NCBI GenBank assembly: GCA_947247005.1
Contig: OX365948.1
Coordinates: forward strand, 55,783,401 to 55,847,400
Direction: 5' to 3'
From: Spisula solida
Taxonomy: Eukaryota; Mollusca; Bivalvia; Venerida; Mactridae
DNA length: 64,000 nucleotides
The notes under the pieces are model-generated. The model was not told where the DNA came from and made no database searches. It saw only the letters and a program-made list of their open reading frames with translations. Both the position numbers and the translations under genes were made by a program. How positions within the stretch are numbered: the stretch's first letter is position 1; every line of letters begins with the position of its first letter. Shown here one piece after another: positions 11,150 to 23,400 of the stretch.

Positions 11150-11555
11150 TTAAAGTCCCATTATGCCTTAAATGGCTATTTCCAAAAAGCAATAAATTGA
11201 CAACCTACCTGCAAAATGATGCATTTTGAGCACTTTAGTTGAGTCTCAAAGGTAGAAAACACCATAAGATGAAGGAAAACGAAATAAGGCCTCCAGTTGG
11301 TTTGTTAACAAAATATCTAAATGTAAACAATAAATGCATAATTAAAAGTCTAAGGGGAGCAACTCTTGCAAAATTATAATTTTGTCATCCATACATTTTA
11401 CTAAATGTGATTTTTTGGCATACTTTTTCGACAAATATAGCTGACATTCTGTTGTCAATTATGGATCATTTGTGAAAAACATCCTAATTCTTTGTACTTA
11501 GTCTATTTACTGGATGATTGGGAAAACAGTTTTTTGAGAGATAATGTGACTTTAA
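11150..11555 (+). mobile_element. Family A short inverted-repeat element, copy 2
   Basis: TTAA at both ends, then AGTCCCATTATGCC at the left and ATAATGTGACT at the right. Aligns end to end with 17649-18053 and 60884-61285. Confidence 0.75.
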
Positions 11556-12614
11556 TGTGTTTTAGTATATCTATTACTCCATTACCTGAGGAACTCGGAC
11601 TTAATATTGCACTTCATAAGTGCTAAGGCAACACAAACATTAACACAGATATGCAAAGTTAATGTTTATATCCTGTCCTATGCACAGGTAACTGTTTCAT
11701 TAGTAAAGAGTAAACAAAAAAATAATGTTTTTACTCGTTATCAATGATACAGATACCTGTGGTCATATGTACACTGACCGTCAAAAGTTCTGCCGCTTGT
11801 GGTTTACACGTTCCAATAACATTCGAGTGCGGCAAGTATTTACTAAAATAATTTAATTCAACTCGTCTGTTAATGGAGTCAGTGTGGACAAACCACGTGG
11901 TATTGGCGTAGGATTTGGCTAAGAACGCAAGTGGAAATATGTCAACAAAAAGTTAAAAACAACCGTAAATATTTTATTCGTTGACCGATATTTACAAGAC
12001 ATCTTCGACCACATGGACCACGGTTTACATCATAAAATGATGTTTGTTTATTTGCTTTTATTTATCCTCGCCACCGGATAATCCATATGGGCGAGGCCCC
12101 CAGAAGAGGTTAGTCATTTTAGTGTTTGGGGGATAGTGCATGATACAGAAGATGCTCCAGTTCTAAAAGCATCCCTGGTTCTTTTACGTGCCGATGTAAA
12201 GCATCATACACGGGACCTCGCTTAACGTCTCGTCCGAAAGACTGTTAGTAAGTTTAGTTATGTTAGGTGGGAAACACTGAAAAGCATTTCACTTTTTGAC
12301 CATAAAATGTCTTGAAACTTGCTCCTAATGTATTCGGCATACACCACGGAAATCACGTGTGAAGAAGAGAATTTACCGAGAGAGCTCGTTGAATGGGTTT
12401 TAGAGTGGGTCAATGGCAGTGGAAGGAGTCACAGTCAACATGCCGAATACCTGTGGTATTTTCGAGCAAAGACGTAAGATAGCGGACCTGACCATTATTC
12501 TAGATTAAGTATTGATGAACTAGGTTTCTCGACTGAACTAGATTTAGTTAGTAAAATATTTCAATTTTTCACGTAGATATAGGACACAAAGCAAAAGGAA
12601 TAAAAAATATTCTT
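11556..12614. other. Intergenic, no gene seen; conserved dispersed-repeat block at 12060-12245
   Basis: No ORF with family resemblance. The stretch 12060-12245 resembles a dispersed repeat; its reverse strand can be read as a short peptide containing GPVYDALHRHVKEPG. I cannot assign it. Confidence 0.4.
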
Positions 12615-12621
12615 CGTCCCT

Positions 12622-12671
<50 letters not shown>

Positions 12672-12688
12672 AATTGCGCCACAGAGAC
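12615..12688 (-). tRNA. tRNA-Asn (anticodon GUU)
   Basis: Delivers asparagine to the ribosome at AAC/AAU codons. Read on the reverse strand, 74 nt fold into a full cloverleaf. The acceptor stem is GTCTCTG/CAGGGAC with one G-T pair. The D arm is GCGC...GCGC around AATTGGTTA. The anticodon stem is TTCGG/CCGAA enclosing CTGTTAA, giving GTT. The T arm is GGTGG/CCACC with loop TTCAAGC. Position 57 is A rather than the commoner G, which is allowed. Internal A and B boxes are intact. A run of six T follows about 5-10 bases downstream on the reverse strand (near 12605), as expected for a Pol III terminator. It looks functional, not SINE-derived. Confidence 0.96.
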
Positions 12689-12866
12689 AAGTTGTAGGAT
12701 TACTCGGCCAGTATAATTATTAATTGATGTTATGTTATATTAATTTAACCGCCATGCATAAATTAATTACTTGTTTTAATACATCGTTTATATAGTAAAA
12801 CATGCATTCCTAAATAATATTCAGAACAATGGACAATGTGCACACAGTGCAAGCGATATGTATATA

Positions 12867-13006
12867 GAGGATCTTGCATGAGTGCTCATTACATACGAGT
12901 TTTATTAAACGGGTGGACAAAATGATATGACACGAAGCTTTGCCGAGTGTCATATTGTTTTTGTCGACGAGTTTAATAAAACTCGTATATAATGAGCACG
13001 AATGTA
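12867..13006. repeat. Family E long hairpin (diverged copy)
   Basis: Imperfect inverted repeat: gaggatcttgcatgagtg and cgagttttattaaac at the left, gtttaataaaactcg and tgagcac at the right, around a loop with aagctttgccgagtg. Related to hairpins at 39909 and 54108. A second inverted pair (gtctgggagtgccg/cggcactcctggac) follows at 13205-13260. Confidence 0.55.
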
Positions 13007-14131
13007 AATTATATTTATCACATAACCTTAGTAAACGCTCAATATTGTTCAGAAGGATGATGTGCGCTCCATATGTTTCAGCGAAAATTTAGCGATACAA
13101 TGAGCGCGACGTCATGGCGACGTTGATATTATCCTGACGTCAGTGACGGATCAATGCATGGATTGGCTAACGTCACGTCAAGCAAATTTAAATATTTATT
13201 GCACGGTCTGGGAGTGCCGAACGATATTTACGTCACGGCTTTACGGCACTCCTGGACCGCATGTTATGTGATAAACACTATATAGACATGTATAATTATA
13301 ATAAACGAGGGGGTATCAAAAAGTTCGTGCACTGGGCTCGTCATTTGTTTAGTTTATGACTGATTTCCGCAAAAATCACACATACATTAAAACAACTTAT
13401 TTTAAATTGTTTTTCAAATTTTCTTAGAATGTAACAATTTGCTAAGTATTTGGCGGTTACTATGGTAACTTAAATAATGCCCCGCGGCGCACTTTAAAAT
13501 GACAATGGACTAGTCCTTCAATATATACTTATAATTCTGCGAATCGTCATCCGATTTGAAAGATTACAGTTGGAGTTTTTAAAAATAGATGCGCCATAGC
13601 TGTAACACTGGATACTCGTGCAACTTGAATTGTTCGCGACGCGTTGACGTTGTTGCAATAAAGTTTACGTTCATTCATTCCTAAATATGTCATGTGATAC
13701 GGGGCGTAAATTTTCACAAAATGTATGTTTTATTGCGGTAATAATGCATGCCCTGGTTTGCTCTATGCGTTTATGGATTAATCCACAGATCGTGTTAGAC
13801 TTTCATTTAACCGCCAAAATTCGACGTTGTCATTGGCTCATAATGTATGTTATATCCTAGTAACTTGGCACATGTAACTTTGTGCTATTGTCAACATGCA
13901 CAGGCTCGAAATAATTTGCCGGAGGGCATGTATTTCTAGTTATTTAAATGGTGTGTCATTCGTTAGACCTAAGTTGAAAAAATGTTACTTTTGACATGTA
14001 TTCTTATAGTGAATAAACCAACTTCAATATGATATATTGCTATAAAATGCATTGATTTATCTCGTTTGTAAATTTAATTCAAACGACAGACTTTTGAGCG
14101 TGAGTATACCACGGGACCGATTGCACTATAC
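13007..14131. other. Intergenic, no gene; isolated mariner-type end at ~13306
   Basis: cgagggggtatcaaaaagtt at 13306 resembles Tc1/mariner terminal sequence, but no partner end is found nearby. Several TGACGTCA-like sites lie at 13108-13145. No coding resemblance. Confidence 0.4.
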
Positions 14132-14735
14132 TAACGTTCGAGGACATAAAGTCGTCAGGTCGACCCAGTTACACCTTAATTGTGCATCTCCAATAGCTTG
14201 TACACAAACTAAACAGATACTTTACGAAACAGGAACGACTACTCTGTTCTATGAAACAGTTTTAATGTTGCTCAGTGGTTTATTTCCAATGGTATAAAGC
14301 ATTTTACAACCCCGATGCACGACTGACGACTTTAGGTATGGTATGACCTATAGTCGTCAATTAATGTGTCTTAAAGTCGTCACTTTGTCCAAACGTCGTC
14401 ATCGACGTATACACCCCAGCTGAAGTCGATATATACATGTTCAATGTATACTAATGGAAAAAAGTATGGAAAAAAGTAGACGTGCAAGTGTATAACATGC
14501 TTAGTACATAACCTAAGCTATCACAGAAATCGCCAAAATCTTTTACATGGTATTATCTGACATCAGCGTAATAGACATGTTTGCATGTGTGTAAATACAT
14601 GTATGTAGACCTTTTGGCCAATGTTTACCCGTAAAATGCAATCACTTACTTCCAATGGAGTCTTGTTTATATTTGCCGAAATGACAGCAAGTTAAAGACA
14701 CTGTGGTGTGATATACGGAATCTGGGTGTACAAAC

Positions 14736-14880
14736 CAGTTCAAATGGGGGTGGGAAACACTCAAACGCGTTTCAGAAATGGTCAAGTGCCCGTGAAGAGA
14801 TTCGAACAAGGGACCTCTCGATCAGAAATTATCAGCGTTACCCAGTCGACCAGTGTGTTGCCCCGGTTGCTAAACGAGCA
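14736..14880 (-). repeat. tRNA-derived SINE-like sequence (reverse strand)
   Basis: On the reverse strand a B-box-like GTTCGAATCTC is preceded by an A-box-like TGGTCGACTGGGTAACG at tRNA spacing. It lies inside the Tc1-like element. Confidence 0.5.
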
Positions 14881-15034
14881 CCGTCCTGAATACAGTTTTT
14901 ATAAAGTTATATGCCGCATATATCACCATTGATATCGAAGCATGCTTGACATGACGCCTCATAGATTCGAGAAGTGTGCTAAAATACTTGGGGATACTAT
15001 TCCAGATTCTCACAAGCGCACGGCTTAGGTCATG

Positions 15035-15632
15035 TATCAACGGCCGATTTCTTTAGATGTTCATAGTAAGCGACGTGGAATCGTAACACAATTACCATGT
15101 TCTATATGCAACATACCTAGTGACATTGCAAGCCAACATATCACATCGTTCTGAACCAATGAGTCGGTGACGACCCACGGGCGAGTGTTATCCTGATACA
15201 GCGCGCCATTACAGGGCAACCTAAACATAATGTCGTGATTTAGCCATGGTATCTGATGTCTTTAAGGCTTTTTAGAGTGCCGCCAACAAGATCTGTTCTG
15301 CCACTGGATGTGATGTTACCACATACCATCACACTACCTCAGCGAATTGACCTCATTGAGTCACGTGTACACTGTCGCGGAGAAAGGTTTGCCAACTGGA
15401 CGGCACACTCTATTGCTGCTGGACTCATCCGTCGTGTGAAAAGTATGTGTCGAGTACACCAGGCAAAACGTGCTACACGATGACGTTGCTGGGAAACTTG
15501 ACGTTTAGCTGGGGAACATGGCGTTGCTGGGGAACATGACGTTGCTGGGGAACATGACTTTGCTGGAGAGCTGACGACGTATACACATATGTCTTGTATA
15601 AACCAATCGATTACGAACCATTCGAAAACCAA
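15035..15632 (-). pseudogene. Tc1-like transposase remnant
   Basis: The reverse strand can be read, with frameshifts and stops, as RVARFAWCTRHILFTRR, then GSVMVCGNITSSGRTDLVGG (Tc1 GGSVMVWGGIS.GRTDLV block), then ALYQDNTRPWVV (the FQQDNARPH block holding the second catalytic Asp), then WLAMSLGMLHIEH (the PAxSPDLNPIEH block with the catalytic acidic position). The order is right for a DDE transposase but no continuous frame remains, so it is non-functional. Assignment is by motif order only. Confidence 0.65.
15490..15570. repeat. Tandem repeat of gttgctggggaacatgac (about 4 units)
   Basis: Short direct repeats with 18-19-bp period inside the Tc1-like element, upstream of the transposase remnant on its coding strand. 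On the reverse strand they read as CSPAT/CSPAK peptide repeats. Confidence 0.65.
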
Positions 15633-16439
15633 TTCATCTACGTCCAGAAATACTTATATAGCCGTCAAAGTAGCACTTCGAAGTCGTTCACGGATATACG
15701 TATACTGGCGTATATTTGACGTTACGCGTGGAATTCCTGGCCGAGGTAGTGGTGGTGGTGGTGCCACACTGTTTGCTAAAATTGAGCGATACACGAACGT
15801 TTTACACATGCACAGTTTCTTTTTCTGTTAGTATAAAAATATCTATGTTCACATGGAACCACCCTTTGTTACAAAATTTAACTACAAAATGGATTTAACC
15901 TAAGGTCGTCAGGTTGTCCCTAAAGTCGTCATCTGTATTACTCTTCAGATATATTGAACTGCCTAACTACACGGAACTAAAAGGGCACTATACATGTACG
16001 AAGCACATGTATTTATCAAAACATCTTAGTCATTGTTAGTTAGTAGAACATGGCATGTGTGACGTTATCCATATTCGCCCGGTACGTAGTCACTCACAAC
16101 TTATCCGTCGCCCGTTTTGGGGAAGTACCTATGCTTTGTACGTGTGATGTATTGGTTAAAAAACGTGTAAGGAATGTACGTACCATAGCATATTGCATGT
16201 AGATAAATAAAGACATGTTAGCTATTCAAATTTATCCGCAACCCGGACTTTTAAAAGTATCGCACGAGAGATAAAACGAGATATAAAGTACTTGACGACT
16301 TTACGACCCCGACGACTTTATGTCCTCGTACGTTATATGTACTAGATTAACGTTAAGATGTATAGCATACTCGTCTTACTCACTGATAAAACATATTGTA
16401 AAATGTTCACATATTAAACACGAGAGGTTATCAATGCGT

Positions 16440-16499
16440 GTAGCCTACATATATTTTGGACGTATTCTCTTCTTTCGTTTTCACTGAATCCCAGTAAAG
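16440..16499 (+). other. Probable 5' UTR exon of the cGLR gene (start uncertain)
   Basis: A strong donor, AAAG|gtaaga, lies at 16500. The next acceptor (tggtattttag, ending 17204) lies six bases before the initiating ATG. A TATA-like acatatattttg lies near 16448. The exon is inferred from splice signals only; its 5' end cannot be set. Confidence 0.35.
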
Positions 16500-17210
16500 G
16501 TAAGAATTTGTTGTTATAAAATATATTTTCTTAAATAACAACAAATATCGACTTACATCTTTCAATTTATGGGCGATACTTTTTGTTTCTAATGCAAAAA
16601 CATACGTATAACGTTAATACTAAGTTAACACCGGGGGGGGGGAATTATTTGCTTAAACAAAGTTACAGTTCGTGGCGATACTTTATAAGACCTATCAGAT
16701 ATGGTACCATGCATTGTTGTATCTGGCAGGTATATGTGAATACACGTATATAAAGTATGTAAATATTAATTGTCTTTTAAGTATAAAAGTCACATTGTGT
16801 GTGTGTGTTTAATTCATTCGCGTCTAATCTATTTTTAGAAACAGGAAATGATTGAAAGTGCTGCAATACATTATTATTACGTTCATCAAACACACGTTTG
16901 TGCTATTAAAGGCTCGTTATAAACAATTCATCAACATATAAAGGATCGTACATTAAATTTTGCATTTTTATTGATGAAACGTATATTGATTCTATTTTTG
17001 ATTTGTCAGAATTTCCGATACCTACTTTCGTTTTTAGCTACTTTCGTTTTTAGCTACTTTCGTTATTGTTTGGCTTTCTAAATATTTTGTATGACATTAA
17101 AACTTCGGTTTTGAAATGAATAATCATTTGGACTGAGTAAGATAGTGCATGCACCGCATAAATACGAATGTAACCTAAATAATTGCTATTTTCTGGTATT
17201 TTAGGTTGAA

Positions 17211-17486
17211 ATGAAACGTGTAAAACTGACGGACTGTGCGCAAACAAAGAAGACGGTAACGCGTGTATTGAACCAACTACTTAAACTGGCTGGTCCCGAG
17301 GTTAAGAATGTGTTTGACATTGAACAATGGACTATCGAAGGATCAGTAAGATGCAATGTTAAGGTAGGACAACCAGACGAAGTTGATATTCAAATACCCT
17401 TGAAAATACCACCGGAAGATATCGTATTCTTACGAAAGGGCACTTGTTGGACAAACGAAGATTGTCAATGTGGAAAACATACTAAG
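17211..17486 (+). CDS. cGLR exon 1 (residues 1-92)
   Basis: ATG six bases after the acceptor; donor ACTAAG|gtaatt, phase 0. Contains the spine-helix region, the GS loop (44-45) and the E57/D59 metal ligands. A cysteine cluster C79-x5-C85-x-C87-x2-H90 near the exon end could bind a metal; it is not at the position of the cGAS zinc ribbon. Confidence 0.92.
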
Positions 17487-20400
17487 GTAATTGCACCAAG
17501 CCTTGAATCGAAGGGATATATACTAAAACGAAACGCATGGTACTATCTTTTGCTAATATTTGCGATCGGGTTACTCCAAAATAACGAAAATAGGTAGAGC
17601 TCCGTGTCGTTTATTTAAGGCAACATGAAGAATTAGCAAACCACTCTTTTAAAGTCCCATTATGCCTTAAATTGCTATTTTCAAAAAGGAATAACTTGGC
17701 AACCGATCTGCAGAATGATCCATTTTGAGCACTTTAGTTGAGTTCCAAAGGTGGAAAACGGCATAAGATGCAAGAGAACGAAATAAAGCCTCCAGGTGGT
17801 TTGTAAACAAAATAAAGAAATGTAAACAATAAATGCATAATTTAAAGTCTAAGGGGAACAACTCTTGCAAAATAAGTATTTTGTCATCCATACATTTTAC
17901 TAAATGTGATTTTTGGGATACTATTTTGAAAGATATAGCTGACATTCTGTCGTCAATTAAAGGCAATTTGTGAAAAACATCCTAATTCTTTGTATTTAGT
18001 CTTTTTACTTGATGATCTGGAAAAATGTTTTGGGTGAGATAATGTGACTTTAATGTCCCGTGCACATTAATGAATGTCAGGGCATTAATTTACACAGCTC
18101 AGCACAACAATTAGGCAGCCTTTATAGAGTCAGCGTCCGATATTATTTTCTGATCGGATTTTAACAATGCCGCGACATGGACAGCTAGGCTACTGTGATA
18201 CTAATGCATGTATAAGGATAACATATATATAAGCATATCGTGTTAGACATCTAAAACAAATTAGGTGGGTCAACGGCCTGTAATTTCCTTCCCGATCAAG
18301 ATCTTAGTGCCACTGTTTCTTCTTTTTAGACAGTTTCATTACCGTCCACAGGTATATTGGAAAGTTCAAAGTGAACATTACATGGAGGGGCACGTGACCT
18401 GTTCTCCATGGTTTACGATTTCATAAAAAAGCCAAAGAATAAAGCATTTTATAAGAATGTCGTGAACCAGACTAATGCCATTATTCATTGCGGATAACAT
18501 CGGTCTTTGTCGCATTACAACAGTTTATTTACCGAAGAAAGCAGAACTATCCGAAATTTGACTGTGAACGCAATGGAGACCATGTATCTAAACAGCAGGT
18601 GTCTGCAGCTGCATAATCAAAGCGCTCTTCGGTCAATGATAAATATAGTGGGGAAATGGATTACATCACGCAGAGAACACATTGCTAAATGAACAGAAGC
18701 ATGGTATTGATACATGATGAATATTTTTCAAATTATGTTGAATTTGTTTATTCGTTCGGCACATAACACAACCAAATAATTAGAGGATATTTGATTGTTT
18801 AAACTGAATACGATCTATATCTCATCATGCCATTTGTGTGATAAAGTTCAAAATTACTGTTACATATTGTACATGTAGTTGGTTATGTTAGAATAATCGG
18901 TATTGTCCGATAGTACAACTATTTGAATTATTTGGGCAGATACATTTGAACATGCACCGGAATAAATTCGATCAGCATCCAATCTACAAAAAACACATCC
19001 TAAACAATACATCTAAATTATCTTCCCGCAGAAAAACCATTTGACTTGTCATTATTGGGTACTTAAATCGTTATTGCAGTATGTACTTAATGGATCACTC
19101 TTCATTCTTGATGTTTGTAAGCTTATGCTTATATAGAGTTTAACTGGATCGAGTAAATATTTCCTAAAGCCTAGGTCCCACTGCGGAATTCCACATCGGC
19201 GATGTTCTACCGATTTCTTCCGATACCATCCAATTTATCACAATTCCTTCCGATATCACAAACTGTCTCATGACTTCCCCGAAGCTTCCTCTAGACCACG
19301 ATGAACATGTTCCCGATGTCCTGACAGCACATTAATTTAAATCGGGAGTACATCGCCGAGGCAAAAAATGTTCAGTGGGACCTAGGCTGTACTCAATACT
19401 TGTAAATCAAAACTATGGTTTCAGGTTAACAAAGGACGAAGAAAGAGTAACTCGTTCATAGGTGAAGACTGCGAGTTTGAAAATAAAACGATAGAAATTC
19501 CGACCGATGATTTTGGAATACATTGTGTTAAGATCAATGAAAGATCAAACTCATTGAAATATCTTAAGAAGTACCCCATAATACGCCACAAGAATCACCT
19601 AACTCCAAGATCAGTCGCTGCGTTTTTGAAAACGAAATTAAAAATAGCAGCAACGAAATTGAACAAGAAAGGAGGTAAGGGTTTCAGTTGTAATGACTCA
19701 AGATTATGTTTATGGGGAGGATGAAAGTGTCTAGTACTATCATTAAGATACAATACTGTTTGCTTCTGATGAACACATTATTTAGTGAGTTCCTTTTAAT
19801 CTGCACGCAAATGTTCAATTAGCAATTCTGTCTGTTAAAACTAAACGAAGAAGTCAGAGAAGAGATGCAATAAAACACAAACAGGCACCTAGGTACTTTT
19901 TCATCAATGCAGTTCAAAGTTAAATTCTTTGTAATTCTTTAACAACTGCAAATTGGTGACACTTATGTATGGAACGCCATAGCTGTCTTTTGTTGACGCT
20001 TGTCATAATGACTTGTCGGTAGGACATGTGAACCTCTTAGTACAATGTGTTAATATATGGAACGCCATATCTGTCTTTTGTTGACGCTTGTCATGTTGAC
20101 TTGTCGGTAGGACATGTGAACTTCTTAGTACAATGTGTTAATATGTCAAACCACATTGTTGACTTGTCAAACTATCATCTGAATATGTCAACTTGCCCTG
20201 TTATATTGTTAAAACAACGTCTTAAATTGTTAAAAGAATACAGTAATATCTCAAGCCATCGTGTTATACTGTTAAACCACATCGATAAATTGTCAAATCA
20301 CCATTTGTGTATGTCTACGTTACATGCTAAATTGTTGAAAAAACGTTTGATAATGTTAGAAGAACGTGTTAACATCTCAAAGCTTCGTATTATCATGTTA

Positions 20401-23400
20401 GACTTTAACTACAATGATGAATTGTTAAACTATCATTTGAATATGTTTATATGCGTTGTTGAATTGTTAAAACAACGTCTTACAATGTCGAATGAGCATG
20501 CGAACCTCTCAACACATCGTGGTATGCTGTTAAACGGCAGTGGTAAATGGTTTAAATATCATTTGAACATGTCTATACGACATGTTAAATTGTTACAACA
20601 ACGTCTTAAATTGTCGGTAGGGCATGTGAACTTCTCAGTGCAACATTATTGTATGTCAAGTAACACTGTTAAACTGTCCAAATATCATGTGAACATGTCT
20701 ATATGCCATGTTAAATTGTTAAAATAGCTTCTTATCATGTTCATTCGGCATGTGAACTTCTCAACAGAACGTGTAATACTGTTAAACGACAGTGATAAAT
20801 TGTTAAAAATCATTTGAAGATGTCTATAAGCCATGTTAAATTGTCAAAATAGCTTCTTATCATGTCCAATAACCATGTGAACTTCTCAACAGAACGTGTT
20901 ATATTGTTAAACAACAGTGGTAAATTGTTAAAATATCATTTGAAGATGTCTATACGACATGTTTAATTGTTAAAATAGCTTCTTATCATGTCCAATAACC
21001 ATGTGAACTTCTCAATATAACGTGTTATATTGTTAGACAACAGTGGTAAATTGTTAAAATATCATGTGAACATGTCTATAAGCCATGTTAAATTGTTGAA
21101 ATAGCTTCTTATCATGTCCATTCAGTATGTGAACTTCATAATAGAACGTGTTATTTTGTTAAGCAACAGTGGTAAATTGTTAAACTATCATTTGAAGATG
21201 TCTATACGACATGTTATAGTGTTAAAACGATATTTTAACTTGTCGACGAGGCATGTTAACTTCTTAATAGACAGTGTTGTTGTTGTTCAAACTTGTATGA
21301 CGTCATCAATAACGTAAGTTCCTCCCGCGTGCATATTGAACAATTTCCGCCATCTTTGTTAAATATGCACACAGGAGGAACTTACGTTATTGATGACGTC
21401 ATACAAATTTGAACAACAACAACACTGTCTATTAAGAAGTTCACATGCCTCGTTGACATGTTAACATATCGTTTTAACACTATAGCATGGCATGTAGACA
21501 TTTTCAAATGATATTTTAACAATTTACCACTGTTGTTAAACAATATAACACGTTCTATAAAGAAGTTCACATGGTTATTGGACATGATAAGAAGCTATTT
21601 TAACAATTTAACATGTCATGTAGACATCTTCAAATGATATTTTAACAATTTAACACTGTTGTTTAACAATATAACACGTTCTGTTGAGAAGTTCACATGG
21701 TTATTGGACATGATAAGAAGCTAGTTTGACAATTTAACATGGCTTATAGACATCTTCAAATGATTTTTAACAATTAATCACTGTCGTTTAAGAGTATTAC
21801 ACGTTCTGTTGAGAAGTTCACATGCCCAATGAACATTATAAGAAGCTATTTTAACAATTTAACATGGCATATAGACATGTTCACATGATACTTGGACAGT
21901 TTAACAGTGTGACTTGAGAAGTTCACATGCCCTATCGACAATTTAAGACGTTGTTGTAACAATTTAACATGTCGTATAGACATGTTCAAATGATATTATA
22001 ACAATTTAACATGACAAGCATCAACAAAAGACAGCAGTGGCGTTCCATAGTTATGGTTTGTAGGAGTTTATTAACTGAAACATTATTAGAATTGCTGCTC
22101 TATTAACCACACTATAAAATTGTTAACAAATTGAACGGATTTATATTTGACCGTAATCTATAAGTTTCCGATATCCGTAAGAGCGTTAATAAAACAGTAC
22201 CGAGTAACGTAGGATAGCATTGGTTTATACGAGGGTTGATCGGGAAGTTCGTGTAATTTTGTTGTGAATCGTGTTGTTTTGCACATAAGGAATAATAAAT
22301 AATATCATAACAATCTTGTATGCATTATCAAACTCTCTTATAAAAATGAGAAAAATACACCAAACAGTTACATAGTTACGACGATTTATAAACATCCACT
22401 ATGCATAGACGCCGCACACTAGAAACTAAACGACGTCACATAACGTCAAACGAAATGTAGGTCCAATGTATGGTGCACTTGTCCAACGAAGTGACGAGAC
22501 AAGCCTACGAATATCTGATTTTCCGCATACCTAGCTCTTTCGGACAGATCCCATACATAGTTAAAGGAGATTTCTCGAGCTCGCTGACTATCAGTCTAAT
22601 GGTTTTACGTCTGTCTTTTCGATTGATTCCGCGCACTTTTCACGTACACACGGAATCACTGTCAATGGCAACCTTTCTCTATTGTTGACTTCAATTGACC
22701 TTCTGTGCATTTTGAATCGTCTGTGTTGTATGTTGGTAACTGCCGGGCTATACGCTTTTAAATTGTCGAACATTTTCATCTTTTCATTGGTTTCAGTCAG
22801 TGTTTTTTCAAATTCCCATGAAACATTCTGTAAAGCGCCTCAATTCAATGTCACCTCTTTGACGTCATGACGTTGTTTCCGTTTCATTATCAGTATAGAT
22901 AAACACAGTGCTAATTTGATAGCGAATGTAGTAAACGACATCATATTCTATGGAAATGACCCCATGACGTTGATGTATGATGTGTTATATTTGCGTGAAT
23001 TTTAGTCACACATAAGACTTTAAAAACGACATTGTTTCAGGAGAACGAAAGATGAAAAATGTCTTAATTTTGGTGTGCTGCAACCACGTGTAGTAGCGTG
23101 GCCAAGGGTACCGTTAATTGTCGCATAAGTTTGTGGATTTTTATTCCGTTCTATATTTCAACTTTAATAATGTTGATCATCCTGATAGTGAAGTTTCATC
23201 AATATTTAACTAAAAATGAATAATTTATAAGCAAATTACACGAACTTCGCGATCACCCCTCGTACATAAGTTCATGTATAAGTTTTTTAACAGTATCTTT
23301 CATGAAACAAATTAAACAGTTTACTGTCTAACTTTCAAATATGTACATATCTTCCATTATAGAATCAAAGAATACAGTGACGGTTTCCCGTCTAATAAAT

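Larger units (their letters stand above)
14132..16335 (-). mobile_element. Tc1-like DNA transposon, degenerate, with subterminal AAAGTCGTC repeats
   Basis: The left end TAACGTTCGAGGACATAAAG is matched inverted at the right end (TAACGTACGAGGACATAAAG on the reverse strand); both begin with TA, the Tc1/mariner target duplication. Just inside both ends, AAAGTCGTC-type nonamers recur (14146-14155, 14330-14400, 15900-15930, 16295-16320). The interior holds a dead Tc1-like transposase on the reverse strand (15035-15632). The right end is only about 100 bp upstream of the probable first exon of the cGLR gene. Confidence 0.7.

Noticed and set aside
20047..20727. 226-codon forward ORF of Leu/His/Asn-rich repeats in the cGLR intron
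   Set aside because: It is the tandem unit of the foldback arm read through. Composition follows the repeat, there are no splice or start signals, and the opposite arm has equivalent frames.
23341..23362. ATG at 23341 as the start of a separate gene covering cGLR exon 3
   Set aside because: A canonical acceptor at 23361-23362 in the phase required by exon 2 and continuity with the cGAS fold show this is an internal exon.
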